From contig UQEW01000046.1 of the NCBI GenBank assembly GCA_900540145.1, positions 1 through 18,958 of the forward strand: a DNA stretch of 18,958 nucleotides, read 5' to 3'. Within the stretch, counting starts at the first letter, position 1. Every line of letters starts with the position of its first letter. This document shows, piece by piece, positions 1 through 6,861 of the stretch. A model generated the notes under the pieces. It made no database searches. It had not been told where the DNA came from and was given only the letters and a program-made list of their open reading frames with translations. Position numbers and translations under genes: made by a program. The stretch is from an uncultured Eubacteriales bacterium. Its GTDB lineage: Bacteria > Bacillota > Clostridia > Peptostreptococcales > Anaerovoracaceae.

Positions 1-737
1 CCATAGGGCCATGCAAACAAAAGCGGAGTTTTTCCGGTCACATCGTAAAGTTTATTCTGAAGCATAGATAAATCGTCCTTTAAAATTTTTTCATATTCTT
101 CCTGACTTTCGCCGGCCTTTTTATCAGCTCCTTTGCGTCCGCCTGATACATCGTGAAGATAATAAGTATGACTCCCTATTTCTATATTTTCGGAAGCCGA
201 CAAAAGAGCTATTTCACCCCACGAGAGACTGGAATTTGAAATATTTCTGTACATATCGCCTGAGCTTTCATCAGCCTTTTTACCGATAATAGAGATAACA
301 GCCTTCATATGGTATTTTTCTAAAAGCGGAAGAGCAAAATTATAATTGTTGACATATCCGTCATCAAAGGTTATGAGAACCGGCTTTTCAGGCAGAGCGC
401 TGCCGTTATCTACATAGTTTATAAGTTGCTTTACGGAAATGCTGGTGAATCCATTGTCGCCGAGCCATTTCAGGTCATTCTCAAAGGTCTCTGCTAATAT
501 TGTATATTCATCTACTGATGCAGAAACATCAGTTATTCCATGGTACATTAATATGGGCAGTTCTACAGCATCGCGGCTGTCAGACACTACGGGGATGATA
601 GATGAAACTTGTCTCGAAGAACTATTTGAACTGTCTGTGACGCTTAGAACGCCGGCGGAACTCAGATAAGGCAGTGCCGTGGAGAAAGCCATCAATACAA
701 TAAGTATTAAGAATAAAAGAATATGTTTTTTGACCAT
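1..737 (-). CDS. Polysaccharide deacetylase (NodB-type), partial, cut by window edge
   Basis: Likely a secreted or membrane-anchored carbohydrate esterase family 4 enzyme that removes N-acetyl groups from a cell-surface glycan. 245 complete codons are present; the C-terminus lies beyond base 1. Residues 5-28 are hydrophobic after MVKK (signal peptide or N-terminal anchor), followed by a Ser-rich linker (about 30-55). The domain opens with LPILMYHGITD (60-70), typical of this family. NodB motif 1 is TFDDGY (123-128) with the paired Asp; motif 2 is SHTYYLHD (189-196) with two metal-binding His; the motif 3 region is FAWPYG at the edge. The ATG at 737 has AAGGAAGG just upstream on the minus strand. 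A TATAAT at 762-767 (minus) could be its -10, but no good -35 is seen. It is divergent from mtaB. The substrate (peptidoglycan or another glycan) cannot be told. Confidence 0.9.
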   Translation of the reverse strand, partial: MVKKHILLFLILIVLMAFSTALPYLSSAGVLSVTDSSNSSSRQVSSIIPVVSDSRDAVELPILMYHGITDVSASVDEYTILAETFENDLKWLGDNGFTSISVKQLINYVDNGSALPEKPVLITFDDGYVNNYNFALPLLEKYHMKAVISIIGKKADESSGDMYRNISNSSLSWGEIALLSASENIEIGSHTYYLHDVSGGRKGADKKAGESQEEYEKILKDDLSMLQNKLYDVTGKTPLLFAWPY

Positions 738-787
738 AAAAGATTCCTTCCTTGTGGCAATATTATATTCCGAAGGTAAGCCTTATA

Positions 788-796
788 TGCTATAAT
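788..796 (+). promoter_or_regulatory. Extended -10 promoter for the mtaB operon
   Basis: TGCTATAAT at 788-796 is a perfect extended -10 element (TGnTATAAT). The -35 position, 17 bp upstream (768-773, TTCCGA), is weak, which extended -10 promoters tolerate. Transcription would start near 803, giving a leader of about 75 nt before mtaB. Confidence 0.65.
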
Positions 797-877
797 ACTT
801 AATACAGCACCTTTTATCAGAGATGATACTGAAAGGATAATACCGATGAAATCGGTGGAAAAGTTAAAGGACAGAAT

Positions 878-2242
878 ATGAAAGCAGCATTTCACACTTT
901 GGGATGCAAAGTCAATCAATATGAGACGGAGGCCATGAGACAGCAGTTTGAAACGGATGGCTTTGATATCGTAGATGAAAATGATTTTGCAGATGTTTAT
1001 ATAATTAATACGTGCACCGTTACAAATATCGCAGACCGCAAATCAAGACAATATATAAGGCGGATGAAGAAGCACAATCCCGATGCTATCATTGCGGTGA
1101 CCGGCTGTTACGCTCAGGTTAAACCACATGAACTGGCACAGCTGCCGGAAGTAGACATAGTAGCCGGAACAGGGGAAAAGAACAGCTTGCTCAGCTATGT
1201 CAAGGAGTTTTTGCAGAAGAAGCGTCCTCAGATGCATATTAAAAGCTATGATGAATTATGCACCTACCAGGACAGAGGAATAATCTGTTCCATGGAGTCG
1301 AGAACCAGGGCATACATTAAGATACAGGAAGGGTGCGACAGGTTTTGCGCTTATTGCCTTATTCCCTTTGCAAGAGGACAGGTCAGGAGCAGAGACCCGG
1401 AAGAAATAATAAGAGAGGCCAAGGCGCTGATTGACGGAGGATTCAAAGAGCTAATTTTGACAGGCATAAATACCGCCCTTTATGGGACTGAAGAAAGCTT
1501 TGCCGAATTATATCCGGACTGGGCCGGGGATGAAGGCATAGAGTCGGTCATAAAGGCGCTCAACGATATCGACGGCAACTTTCGCATAAGGCTCAGTTCC
1601 CTTGAGCCTGCAGTGGTAAACGCCCAATACGTAAAACGTCTCATGAAATATGATAAGCTGTGTCATCACCTGCATTTATCCGCTCAAAGCGGAAGCGACC
1701 ATGTCCTTTCCCTCATGAACAGACCATATACAGCATCTCAGTATATGGATATAGTAAAAGTTCTGAGAGAGTGCGACCCATTGTATGGAGTGACCACCGA
1801 TATAATAGCAGGTTTCCCCGGCGAAACTGATTATGACTTCGAAGAAAGCCTTAGATTGATTAAAGACGCTGAGTTTTGCAAAGTACATCCTTTCAGGTAT
1901 TCTAAGCGTGAGGGCACTGCGGCTGCAGAGATGAGAGATCAGATTCGGTCTGAAGTTAAAAACCAGCGCATGGCTGTGCTTACTCAGGCAGGAGAGGCAG
2001 CTTCCAAAGAGTTCTTTAAAAAATCTATAGGAGATGTCAGAACAGTATTGTTCGAAGAACAGGAATTTATAGATGAGGGGGACGGCCGTGATGAATGCAG
2101 CTGCCGAGGCGAAACGTATATAACAGGTTATACCGATAATTATATAAAGGTATATGTCCCAGGAGGCAGGGAAAATCTAAACAGTTTCAAAGAGGTGAAA
2201 CTTCTTGAAATATACAAAGACGGAATGAAAGGAGAGATATAA
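878..2242 (+). CDS. mtaB: tRNA threonylcarbamoyladenosine-37 C2 methylthiotransferase MtaB
   Basis: A radical-SAM enzyme that converts t6A37 to ms2t6A37 in ANN-decoding tRNAs, using two [4Fe-4S] clusters. 454 aa, normal for the family. The N-terminal methylthiotransferase domain supplies one cluster through Cys10 (HTLGCKVNQYE), Cys46 (NTCTV) and Cys77 (TGCYAQ). The radical-SAM CX3CX2C motif is Cys153/157/160 in EGCDRFCAYC. A TRAM-like tail fills about the last 70 residues. HTLGCKVNQYE is characteristic of MtaB rather than MiaB or RimO. AAAGGA lies 7 nt before the ATG. The gene is followed without a gap by the HIT gene, so the two are almost certainly co-transcribed. Confidence 0.95.
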   Translation: MKAAFHTLGCKVNQYETEAMRQQFETDGFDIVDENDFADVYIINTCTVTNIADRKSRQYIRRMKKHNPDAIIAVTGCYAQVKPHELAQLPEVDIVAGTGEKNSLLSYVKEFLQKKRPQMHIKSYDELCTYQDRGIICSMESRTRAYIKIQEGCDRFCAYCLIPFARGQVRSRDPEEIIREAKALIDGGFKELILTGINTALYGTEESFAELYPDWAGDEGIESVIKALNDIDGNFRIRLSSLEPAVVNAQYVKRLMKYDKLCHHLHLSAQSGSDHVLSLMNRPYTASQYMDIVKVLRECDPLYGVTTDIIAGFPGETDYDFEESLRLIKDAEFCKVHPFRYSKREGTAAAEMRDQIRSEVKNQRMAVLTQAGEAASKEFFKKSIGDVRTVLFEEQEFIDEGDGRDECSCRGETYITGYTDNYIKVYVPGGRENLNSFKEVKLLEIYKDGMKGEI

Positions 2243-2584
2243 ATGTCAGATTGTGTTTTTTGCGGCATAGCACAACATCAAATACCATCTAACATAGTGT
2301 ACGAAGATGATAAGCTGATATGCTTTCATGACCTGGACCCGCAGGCACCTGCCCACGTTCTGGTAATCCCTAAGAAGCACATATCGTCTCTTGACGATGT
2401 GAAAGAAGAGGATAAGGAATTGATGGGCCACATAATGTTCACTATCCATGAAATTGCGGATAAGCTGGGCCTTGAGGGAGGCTACAGAGTGGTGAGCAAC
2501 AATGGCGAAGATGCGTTTCAGACAGTTAAGCATCTGCACTTCCATATTTTAGGAAAGCGCAAGATGACCTGGCCACCGGGCTAA
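2243..2584 (+). CDS. HIT-family nucleotide-binding protein (HinT-like)
   Basis: Small histidine-triad hydrolase, probably a purine nucleoside phosphoramidase of the HINT branch. 113 aa, full length for the family. The active-site triad is HLHFHIL with His97, His99 and His101. The N-terminus, CVFCGIAQHQIPSNIVYEDD, has the Cys4/Cys7 pair common in bacterial HIT proteins, and APAHVLVIPKKHI (35-47) is the usual central strand-loop. The ATG begins immediately after the mtaB stop, with GGAGAG at 2231-2236 inside the end of mtaB, so translation is probably coupled. The cellular substrate cannot be read from the sequence. Confidence 0.93.
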   Translation: MSDCVFCGIAQHQIPSNIVYEDDKLICFHDLDPQAPAHVLVIPKKHISSLDDVKEEDKELMGHIMFTIHEIADKLGLEGGYRVVSNNGEDAFQTVKHLHFHILGKRKMTWPPG

Positions 2585-2600
2585 AGACGGCAGAACAAAT

Positions 2601-2622
2601 TGCACTGCTGACTTAAAGTGCA
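2601..2622 (+). other. Small hairpin after the HIT gene
   Basis: TGCACT (2601-2606) pairs with AGTGCA (2617-2622) around a 10-nt loop, 17 nt after the stop codon. No T-run follows, so it is not a typical intrinsic terminator. It may be a 3'-end stabiliser or chance. Confidence 0.3.
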
Positions 2623-2651
2623 GGGGCAACATGTAACTATCAAAAAACATC

Positions 2652-2680
2652 TTGCGCCTGGCTGTTAAAGATAGTATAAT
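2652..2680 (+). promoter_or_regulatory. Promoter upstream of rpsU
   Basis: TTGCGC at 2652-2657 and a perfect TATAAT at 2675-2680 are separated by 17 bp. Transcription would begin about 65 nt before the S21 start codon, giving rpsU its own promoter in addition to any read-through from mtaB. Confidence 0.6.
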
Positions 2681-2750
2681 ATATCCGTTATCGGTTAGAT
2701 AGCTGTTCTTGGCTTAGACATTTCAATTTAGTCAGGAGGTGAATCAGGAC

Positions 2751-2930
2751 ATGGCACAAGTAATCGTAAGAGAGAACGAAAGCTTGGAGAGCGCTCTTAA
2801 AAGATTCAAGAGATCATGCGCCAGAGACGGCGTTATGTCAGAGCTCAGAAAAAGAGAGCACTATGAAAAACCAAGCGTAAAGAGAAAGAAAAAATCTGAA
2901 GCTGCAAGAAAAAAGGCTAAGAAATATTAA
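2751..2930 (+). CDS. rpsU: 30S ribosomal protein S21
   Basis: Small basic ribosomal subunit protein. I place the start at ATG 2751, giving 59 aa beginning MAQVIVRENESLESALKRFK, which matches the family's N-terminus. A GTG at 2739 is in frame but lies inside the Shine-Dalgarno sequence AGGAGGTGA (2734-2742), which is placed for the ATG at 2751. The C-terminus (PSVKRKKKSEAARKKAKKY) is strongly Lys/Arg rich, as expected. It is followed by yqeY, a common neighbour of rpsU in Firmicutes. Confidence 0.96.
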   Translation: MAQVIVRENESLESALKRFKRSCARDGVMSELRKREHYEKPSVKRKKKSEAARKKAKKY

Positions 2931-3005
2931 TAACCAAGTCATTTAACCTGATATTCAAAAACATCGCGTTTTGCGAGACTTTTGCAAGAATAGAGGTGAG
3001 AAAGA

Positions 3006-3455
3006 GTGACAATCAAGGAAAAACTCATGGCAGATTTTAAGGACGCCATGAAAGCAAAGGATAATATCGCTAAAAATACCATTAGCTTTGCCAGAGCTGC
3101 CATCAAACAGCAAGAGATAGACGGCAGAGAAGAGCTTAGCGACGAAGGCGTTATTGCTGTTTTATCTAAGCAAGTTAAGATGAGAAAAGATGCACTTGCT
3201 GATTTTGAAAAAGCCGGAAGAACAGATTTGGTAGAATCATATCGAGCCGAGATTGAAATCCTGAGCAGATATTTGCCTGAGCAACTTTCTGAAGAAAAGA
3301 TCATGGAAGTTGTCAAAGCTACCGCCGCAGAATTGGGAATAGAAAGCGGCAAGCAAAATATGGGCAAGCTGATGGGTCCTGTCATGGCCAAAGTGAAAGG
3401 CGTGGCAGACGGCGGCACAGTTAAAAAGGTCGTAATGGATTTCCTTGGAAACTAA
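3006..3455 (+). CDS. yqeY: GatB/YqeY domain-containing protein
   Basis: 149 aa, the usual length for stand-alone YqeY proteins, which are related to the tail domain of the amidotransferase subunit GatB; a tRNA-related role is proposed for the family but not settled. Recognisable segments are the N-terminal helix MTIKEKLMADFKDAMKAKD, the central VLSKQVKMRKDALADFEKAG (51-70), and the C-terminal MGKLMGPVMAKVKGVADGG. Translation starts at GTG 3006, preceded by AGAGGTGAG (2994-3002). It is the last gene of the mtaB-HIT-rpsU-yqeY run; a strong terminator begins about 10 nt after its stop. Confidence 0.93.
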   Translation: MTIKEKLMADFKDAMKAKDNIAKNTISFARAAIKQQEIDGREELSDEGVIAVLSKQVKMRKDALADFEKAGRTDLVESYRAEIEILSRYLPEQLSEEKIMEVVKATAAELGIESGKQNMGKLMGPVMAKVKGVADGGTVKKVVMDFLGN

Positions 3456-3464
3456 GAACTTTAA

Positions 3465-3497
3465 GGGGCTCTCCGCATGCGGAGAGCCTTGTTTGTT
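3465..3497 (+). terminator. Intrinsic terminator after yqeY
   Basis: 3467-3488 is a perfect 22-nt palindrome (GGCTCTCCGCA/TGCGGAGAGCC) extended by two G-T pairs and followed by TTGTTTGTT. The stem is GC-rich, as expected of a rho-independent terminator. Confidence 0.9.
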
Positions 3498-3502
3498 ATA
3501 AT
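3494..3502 (+). promoter_or_regulatory. Extended -10 promoter for moaC-mogA, overlapping the terminator
   Basis: TGTTATAAT at 3494-3502 matches the extended -10 consensus and starts in the T-run of the yqeY terminator. No -35 is visible because that position lies inside the hairpin. Transcription would start near 3509, leaving a leader of about 36 nt before moaC. Confidence 0.55.
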
Positions 3503-3544
3503 TATAAACTGCTTGCAAACAGGGCGGGCGGACAGGAGAAAAAT

Positions 3545-4021
3545 ATGGAACTGACTCACTTCGACAAAGACGGCAATGCCAGGATGGTGGACGTTACTTC
3601 TAAAAACGATACCCATCGAAAAGCAATTGCCAAAGGCAAAATAAAAGTAAGCAGAGAAATTTTTGACGCAGTAGTCAAGGGTACGGTACAAAAAGGCGAC
3701 GTCCTTACGACAGCTACCATAGCAGGTATAATGGCGGTTAAAAAAACTTGGGAACTGATACCTATGTGCCACGCAATTCCTATAGGCAGCTGCAATATAA
3801 CTTTTAATCCCATTGAAGAAGAACTGGAGATTCACTGTACATGCGAAGTAAAGACTTATGCCAAGACCGGCGTAGAAATGGAAGCGCTTACCGGAGTAAG
3901 CGTAGCGCTGCTGACGATATATGATATGTGCAAAAGCATGGATAAAAATATGGAACTGTGTCAGATTCATTTGGCAGAAAAAAACGGTGGAAAAAGCGAT
4001 CATGTAGTTAACGAAAGATAA
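3545..4021 (+). CDS. moaC: Cyclic pyranopterin monophosphate synthase MoaC
   Basis: Catalyses the second half of the first molybdenum cofactor step, turning the MoaA product (3',8-cyclo-GTP) into cyclic pyranopterin monophosphate. 158 aa, normal. The key family residues are present at nearly the E. coli positions: KKTWELIPMCHAIP (66-79) with His76, GVEMEALTGVSVALLTIYDM (109-128) with Glu111, Glu113 and Asp127, then Lys130. GACAGGAG precedes the ATG. It is followed 24 nt later by the mogA-type gene, so the two form a small operon. The partner MoaA is not in this window. Confidence 0.95.
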   Translation: MELTHFDKDGNARMVDVTSKNDTHRKAIAKGKIKVSREIFDAVVKGTVQKGDVLTTATIAGIMAVKKTWELIPMCHAIPIGSCNITFNPIEEELEIHCTCEVKTYAKTGVEMEALTGVSVALLTIYDMCKSMDKNMELCQIHLAEKNGGKSDHVVNER

Positions 4022-4045
4022 AAATATGACCGGGGAGGTGGAATC

Positions 4046-4870
4046 TTGTTTAAAGCAGCTGTGATAACCCTTAGCGATAAAGGCGCTGTAGGTCTCAGAG
4101 AGGATAAAAGCGGACCTATTATAAAAGAAATGTTGGAGGAATCAGGACTTTGCCACGTGTGCGAGGAAGTGCTCATCGGTGATGAAGCCGAAGAACTTAA
4201 AGCACACCTTATACGGATGAGTGATAGAGAAAATTATGATTTGATTCTGACTACAGGAGGAACAGGCATGTCGCCCAGGGATATAACCCCGGAAGCTACG
4301 TGTCAGGTGGCAGACCGCATGGTTCCGGGAATCGCCGAATATATGAGATACAAATCCTTCGAAATAACACCAAGAGCCATGCTATCGAGAGCAGTAGCTG
4401 TAATGCGAGGTCAGACTCTTATAATCAATCTGCCCGGAAGTCCTAAGGCCGTCAGAGAAAACCTTAGCTTTATTATGCCGGCCCTTGAACATGGCCTTGA
4501 GATAATGACAGGCAGAGCTGCTGAGTGCGGTTCAGACGATAGTCGGGTTAAGGGTAAAGCAGACGGGGAACATAAGACGAAGAAAGCTAAGAGAGAGGTT
4601 TCTTTTCTTGATGGAAACAGCAGAAACCGCATTGACGAAGGAATAGACCCCAGGGCGCTGTGCCAGAGAAAGTTCAGAGAAGATATAACTCTTGAAGGAA
4701 TAAATGTTGCAGAGCTGGAGCCGGGAGACATAATAAGATACGAAGGCGAGCTCTTTGAAATATCAGAAGTAGGCAAAAAATGTTTTGATTCGTGTAAGCT
4801 GTATCAGGAGGAGGGACCGTGCTTCCTGGCAAGACATTGCGCTTTTGGACGTAGAGTAAAAGAAGAGTAG
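4046..4870 (+). CDS. MogA/MoaB-type molybdopterin adenylyltransferase with C-terminal half-MOSC domain
   Basis: 274 aa in two parts. Residues 1-160 are a MoaB/MogA domain, which adenylylates molybdopterin before metal insertion: TTGGTGMSPRDITPEAT (69-85) and INLPGSPKAVRENL (127-140) are the signature segments. A charged, Lys-rich linker (about 161-203) follows. Residues 206-274 resemble only the C-terminal half of a MOSC domain: KFREDITLEGINVAELEPGD, then EISEVGKKCFDSC with Cys246/250 and later Cys259 and Cys265. The same GK-x-C-x3-C pattern occurs in the intact MOSC protein at 14847-15290. The usual MOSC N-terminal segment and the final GG.I..GD strand are missing. The start is TTG 4046 with GGGGAGGTGG upstream; no ATG fits better. 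I infer that the half-MOSC part aids binding or transfer of the cofactor or sulfur. No frameshift is apparent. Confidence 0.87.
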   Translation: MFKAAVITLSDKGAVGLREDKSGPIIKEMLEESGLCHVCEEVLIGDEAEELKAHLIRMSDRENYDLILTTGGTGMSPRDITPEATCQVADRMVPGIAEYMRYKSFEITPRAMLSRAVAVMRGQTLIINLPGSPKAVRENLSFIMPALEHGLEIMTGRAAECGSDDSRVKGKADGEHKTKKAKREVSFLDGNSRNRIDEGIDPRALCQRKFREDITLEGINVAELEPGDIIRYEGELFEISEVGKKCFDSCKLYQEEGPCFLARHCAFGRRVKEE

Positions 4871-4894
4871 GGTTTAAAAGTTTGCAAAAACTTC

Positions 4895-4923
4895 TTTACT
4901 TTATTGCGTTAACGTGATATAGT
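4895..4923 (+). promoter_or_regulatory. Promoter of the histidine operon
   Basis: TTTACT (4895-4900) and TATAGT (4918-4923) are 17 bp apart, with TGA immediately before the -10 (extended -10). Transcription would start near 4930, leaving about 60 nt to hisZ. That leader holds CTTGAT/ATCAAG arms (4933-4938, 4948-4953) but no His-codon run, T-box or terminator. Confidence 0.6.
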
Positions 4924-4989
4924 ATACGTGTGCTTGATTAAAATGTCATCAAGAAGCATGACAACAGAAAGGATTACAATAGGAGAGAC

Positions 4990-6171
4990 ATGAAAACGGA
5001 ACTAAATCAGACCTTGAAGAAGGAAGATATAAACATGCTCAGCCTCAGACATCTTTATGAGCATTTCGGATATGTCCATTACAAGATGAACAAATTTGAA
5101 GAATATGATCTGTATGCTGAGAACAAGGACTTTTTAGCCGGAGATAAGATAATCACCTTCACTGACACCAATGGAAAGCTGCTGGCTCTCAAGCCGGATG
5201 TTACCCTTTCCATCGTGAAGAACTACAACGATGTTCCGGGCGTAGTCAGAAAGGTTTATTACAACGAAAACATTTACCGGACCTCGAAGAGTACGAAAAC
5301 CTATAAAGAAATCATGCAGATGGGCCTCGAGTGTATTGGAGATCTTGATATCTACCAAATCGCCGAGGTCCTTATTCTAGCAGCAGCAAGCCTTTCGGTG
5401 CTCAGTGAAGGCGCTTCGGGAGGCGATACAGGCAGCAACTCCGGCAGCGGACGTTACATTCTTGATGTGTCTCACATGGGGTTGATACGAGGCTTCCTGG
5501 ATGAATTAAACCTAAGGCCCAAGCACGAAGAAATGTTCCTTTCACTGCTGCGCAAAAAAAATCGTCACGGCATAATGACCTTGTTTGACAGCATAGGCGT
5601 AGATGAAGAATTGCGTGAAACGGCCATCACTCTGGCCTCCACCTACGGCTCGCCGGAAAGCGTTCTGAAGACGCTGGAAACGGTTTCCCTCAATGAGACC
5701 ATGGATAAAGCTGTCGACGAGCTTTCTGTCATCTGCAGTATTCTGGCAGACCGGGATTTGGACGGCGTGCATCTTGACTTTTCCTTAGTCAACGATATGA
5801 GCTATTATAACGGAGTCATGTTCCGCGGATATATCGAAGGCATACCGTCAGGCGTACTTTCCGGCGGACAGTACGACGAGCTTCTCGAGAAAATGGATAA
5901 GCGTACGTCTTCTGATTCAGGCGCCATCGGCTTTGCTATCAACATGGATTTGATCAACAATTTCGAAGACGTTCAGGATGAGTATGACGTGGATATTCTT
6001 CTGCTCTATGGTCAGGCGGCTGCCTCAGACGATTTCGACCCGGCCGACCTGGCGGAAAAGATCAGCGATCTCATAAGTCGGGGATATTCAGTTCAAGCGC
6101 AGAAAACTTTTCCTGAGAGACTCAAATACAAAAAGCTTATGGAATACACGCCGGGAGGTATGTTAAAATGA
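4990..6171 (+). CDS. hisZ: ATP phosphoribosyltransferase regulatory subunit HisZ
   Basis: A histidyl-tRNA-synthetase-like protein with no aminoacylation role that partners short HisG and carries the histidine feedback site in the first enzyme of the pathway. 393 aa. The class II synthetase-like core shows FTDTNGKLLALKPDVTLSIV (57-76, motif 2 region), NENIYRTSK (92-100), DMSYYNGVMFRGYIEG and SGVLSGGQYDELL, the HisZ counterparts of HisRS motifs. A Gly/Ser-rich stretch (SEGASGGDTGSNSGSG, about residues 139-154) looks like a family-variable surface loop. The C-terminal 60 residues resemble an anticodon-binding-type fold. AGGAGAG is 2 nt before the ATG. The stop overlaps hisG by four bases (ATGA). 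Confidence 0.95.
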   Translation: MKTELNQTLKKEDINMLSLRHLYEHFGYVHYKMNKFEEYDLYAENKDFLAGDKIITFTDTNGKLLALKPDVTLSIVKNYNDVPGVVRKVYYNENIYRTSKSTKTYKEIMQMGLECIGDLDIYQIAEVLILAAASLSVLSEGASGGDTGSNSGSGRYILDVSHMGLIRGFLDELNLRPKHEEMFLSLLRKKNRHGIMTLFDSIGVDEELRETAITLASTYGSPESVLKTLETVSLNETMDKAVDELSVICSILADRDLDGVHLDFSLVNDMSYYNGVMFRGYIEGIPSGVLSGGQYDELLEKMDKRTSSDSGAIGFAINMDLINNFEDVQDEYDVDILLLYGQAAASDDFDPADLAEKISDLISRGYSVQAQKTFPERLKYKKLMEYTPGGMLK

Positions 6172-6800
6172 AAGACATGATAAACATCGCCCTTCCCAAA
6201 GGACGGCTGGGTGATAAAGTATACGATATGTTTGAGGCTGCCGGATACCCTTGCCCTTCCATAAGAGAGGACAGCCGTAAACTCATATTTCAGTCGGAAG
6301 AAGCAGGCGTCAGATATTTTTGGGTAAAGCCATCAGATGTGGCCATTTATGTAGAAAGGGGCGCTGCTGACATAGGAGTGGCCGGCAGGGACATTTTGCT
6401 GGAATATGAACCGGATATATACGAGCTGTTGGATTTGGGTGTTGGAAAATGCCGCATGTGCGTAGCCGGAAAGAAAGATTTTCGCGACAATACAGGGCGC
6501 ACTTTGAAAGTGGCTACCAAGTTCTCCAGCATTGCCGCAGCATATTATACCAACCTGTGCAGAGATATTGATATTATTAAACTTCAAGGGTCCATCGAAA
6601 TCGCCCCTATATTGGGTCTTTCCGATGTGATCGTAGATATAGTGGAAACGGGCACCACGCTGAAAGAAAACGACTTGGAAGTAATCGACACTATCGTTGA
6701 TATCAGTGCTCGACTTATCGCAAACAAAGTCAGCTTCAAGTTTAAAAACCGAAAGATCGAAAAGATTTGCGCCGACCTGAGGGAGCTTATCGCAAAGTGA
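6168..6800 (+). CDS. hisG: ATP phosphoribosyltransferase catalytic subunit, short form HisG
   Basis: Catalyses the first committed step, ATP + PRPP to phosphoribosyl-ATP. At 210 aa it is the short HisG form, which lacks the C-terminal regulatory domain and depends on HisZ, encoded immediately upstream. Motifs: INIALPKGRL (5-14) at the N-terminus, ADIGVAGRD (67-75), and the PRPP-binding signature DVIVDIVETGTTLKEN (153-168). GGGAGG at 6154-6159 lies inside hisZ, and the ATGA overlap implies coupled translation of the two subunits. Confidence 0.96.
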   Translation: MKDMINIALPKGRLGDKVYDMFEAAGYPCPSIREDSRKLIFQSEEAGVRYFWVKPSDVAIYVERGAADIGVAGRDILLEYEPDIYELLDLGVGKCRMCVAGKKDFRDNTGRTLKVATKFSSIAAAYYTNLCRDIDIIKLQGSIEIAPILGLSDVIVDIVETGTTLKENDLEVIDTIVDISARLIANKVSFKFKNRKIEKICADLRELIAK

Positions 6801-6861
6801 TGACTTAACCATGCAGGGCGCAAGGCAAGCCCAAGCAACATGCAGAAAGGTAGAAATCCAG

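Noticed and set aside
2739..2750. GTG start for rpsU adding MNQD
   Set aside because: The GTG is part of the AGGAGGTGA ribosome-binding site, and S21 proteins begin at the MAQV methionine.
3503..3544. Molybdenum cofactor riboswitch before moaC
   Set aside because: The leader from the likely start site is about 36 nt, too short for that riboswitch.
4878..4893. Terminator after the mogA-type gene
   Set aside because: The AAGTTT/AAACTT stem has a single G-C pair per arm and no real T-run; too weak to call.
4924..4989. T-box or histidine attenuator before hisZ
   Set aside because: The leader is only about 60 nt, with no T-box sequence, no run of His codons and no terminator hairpin.
6811..6861. 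Upstream ATG for hisD
   Set aside because: No ribosome-binding site, and the added 17 residues do not resemble HisD N-termini.
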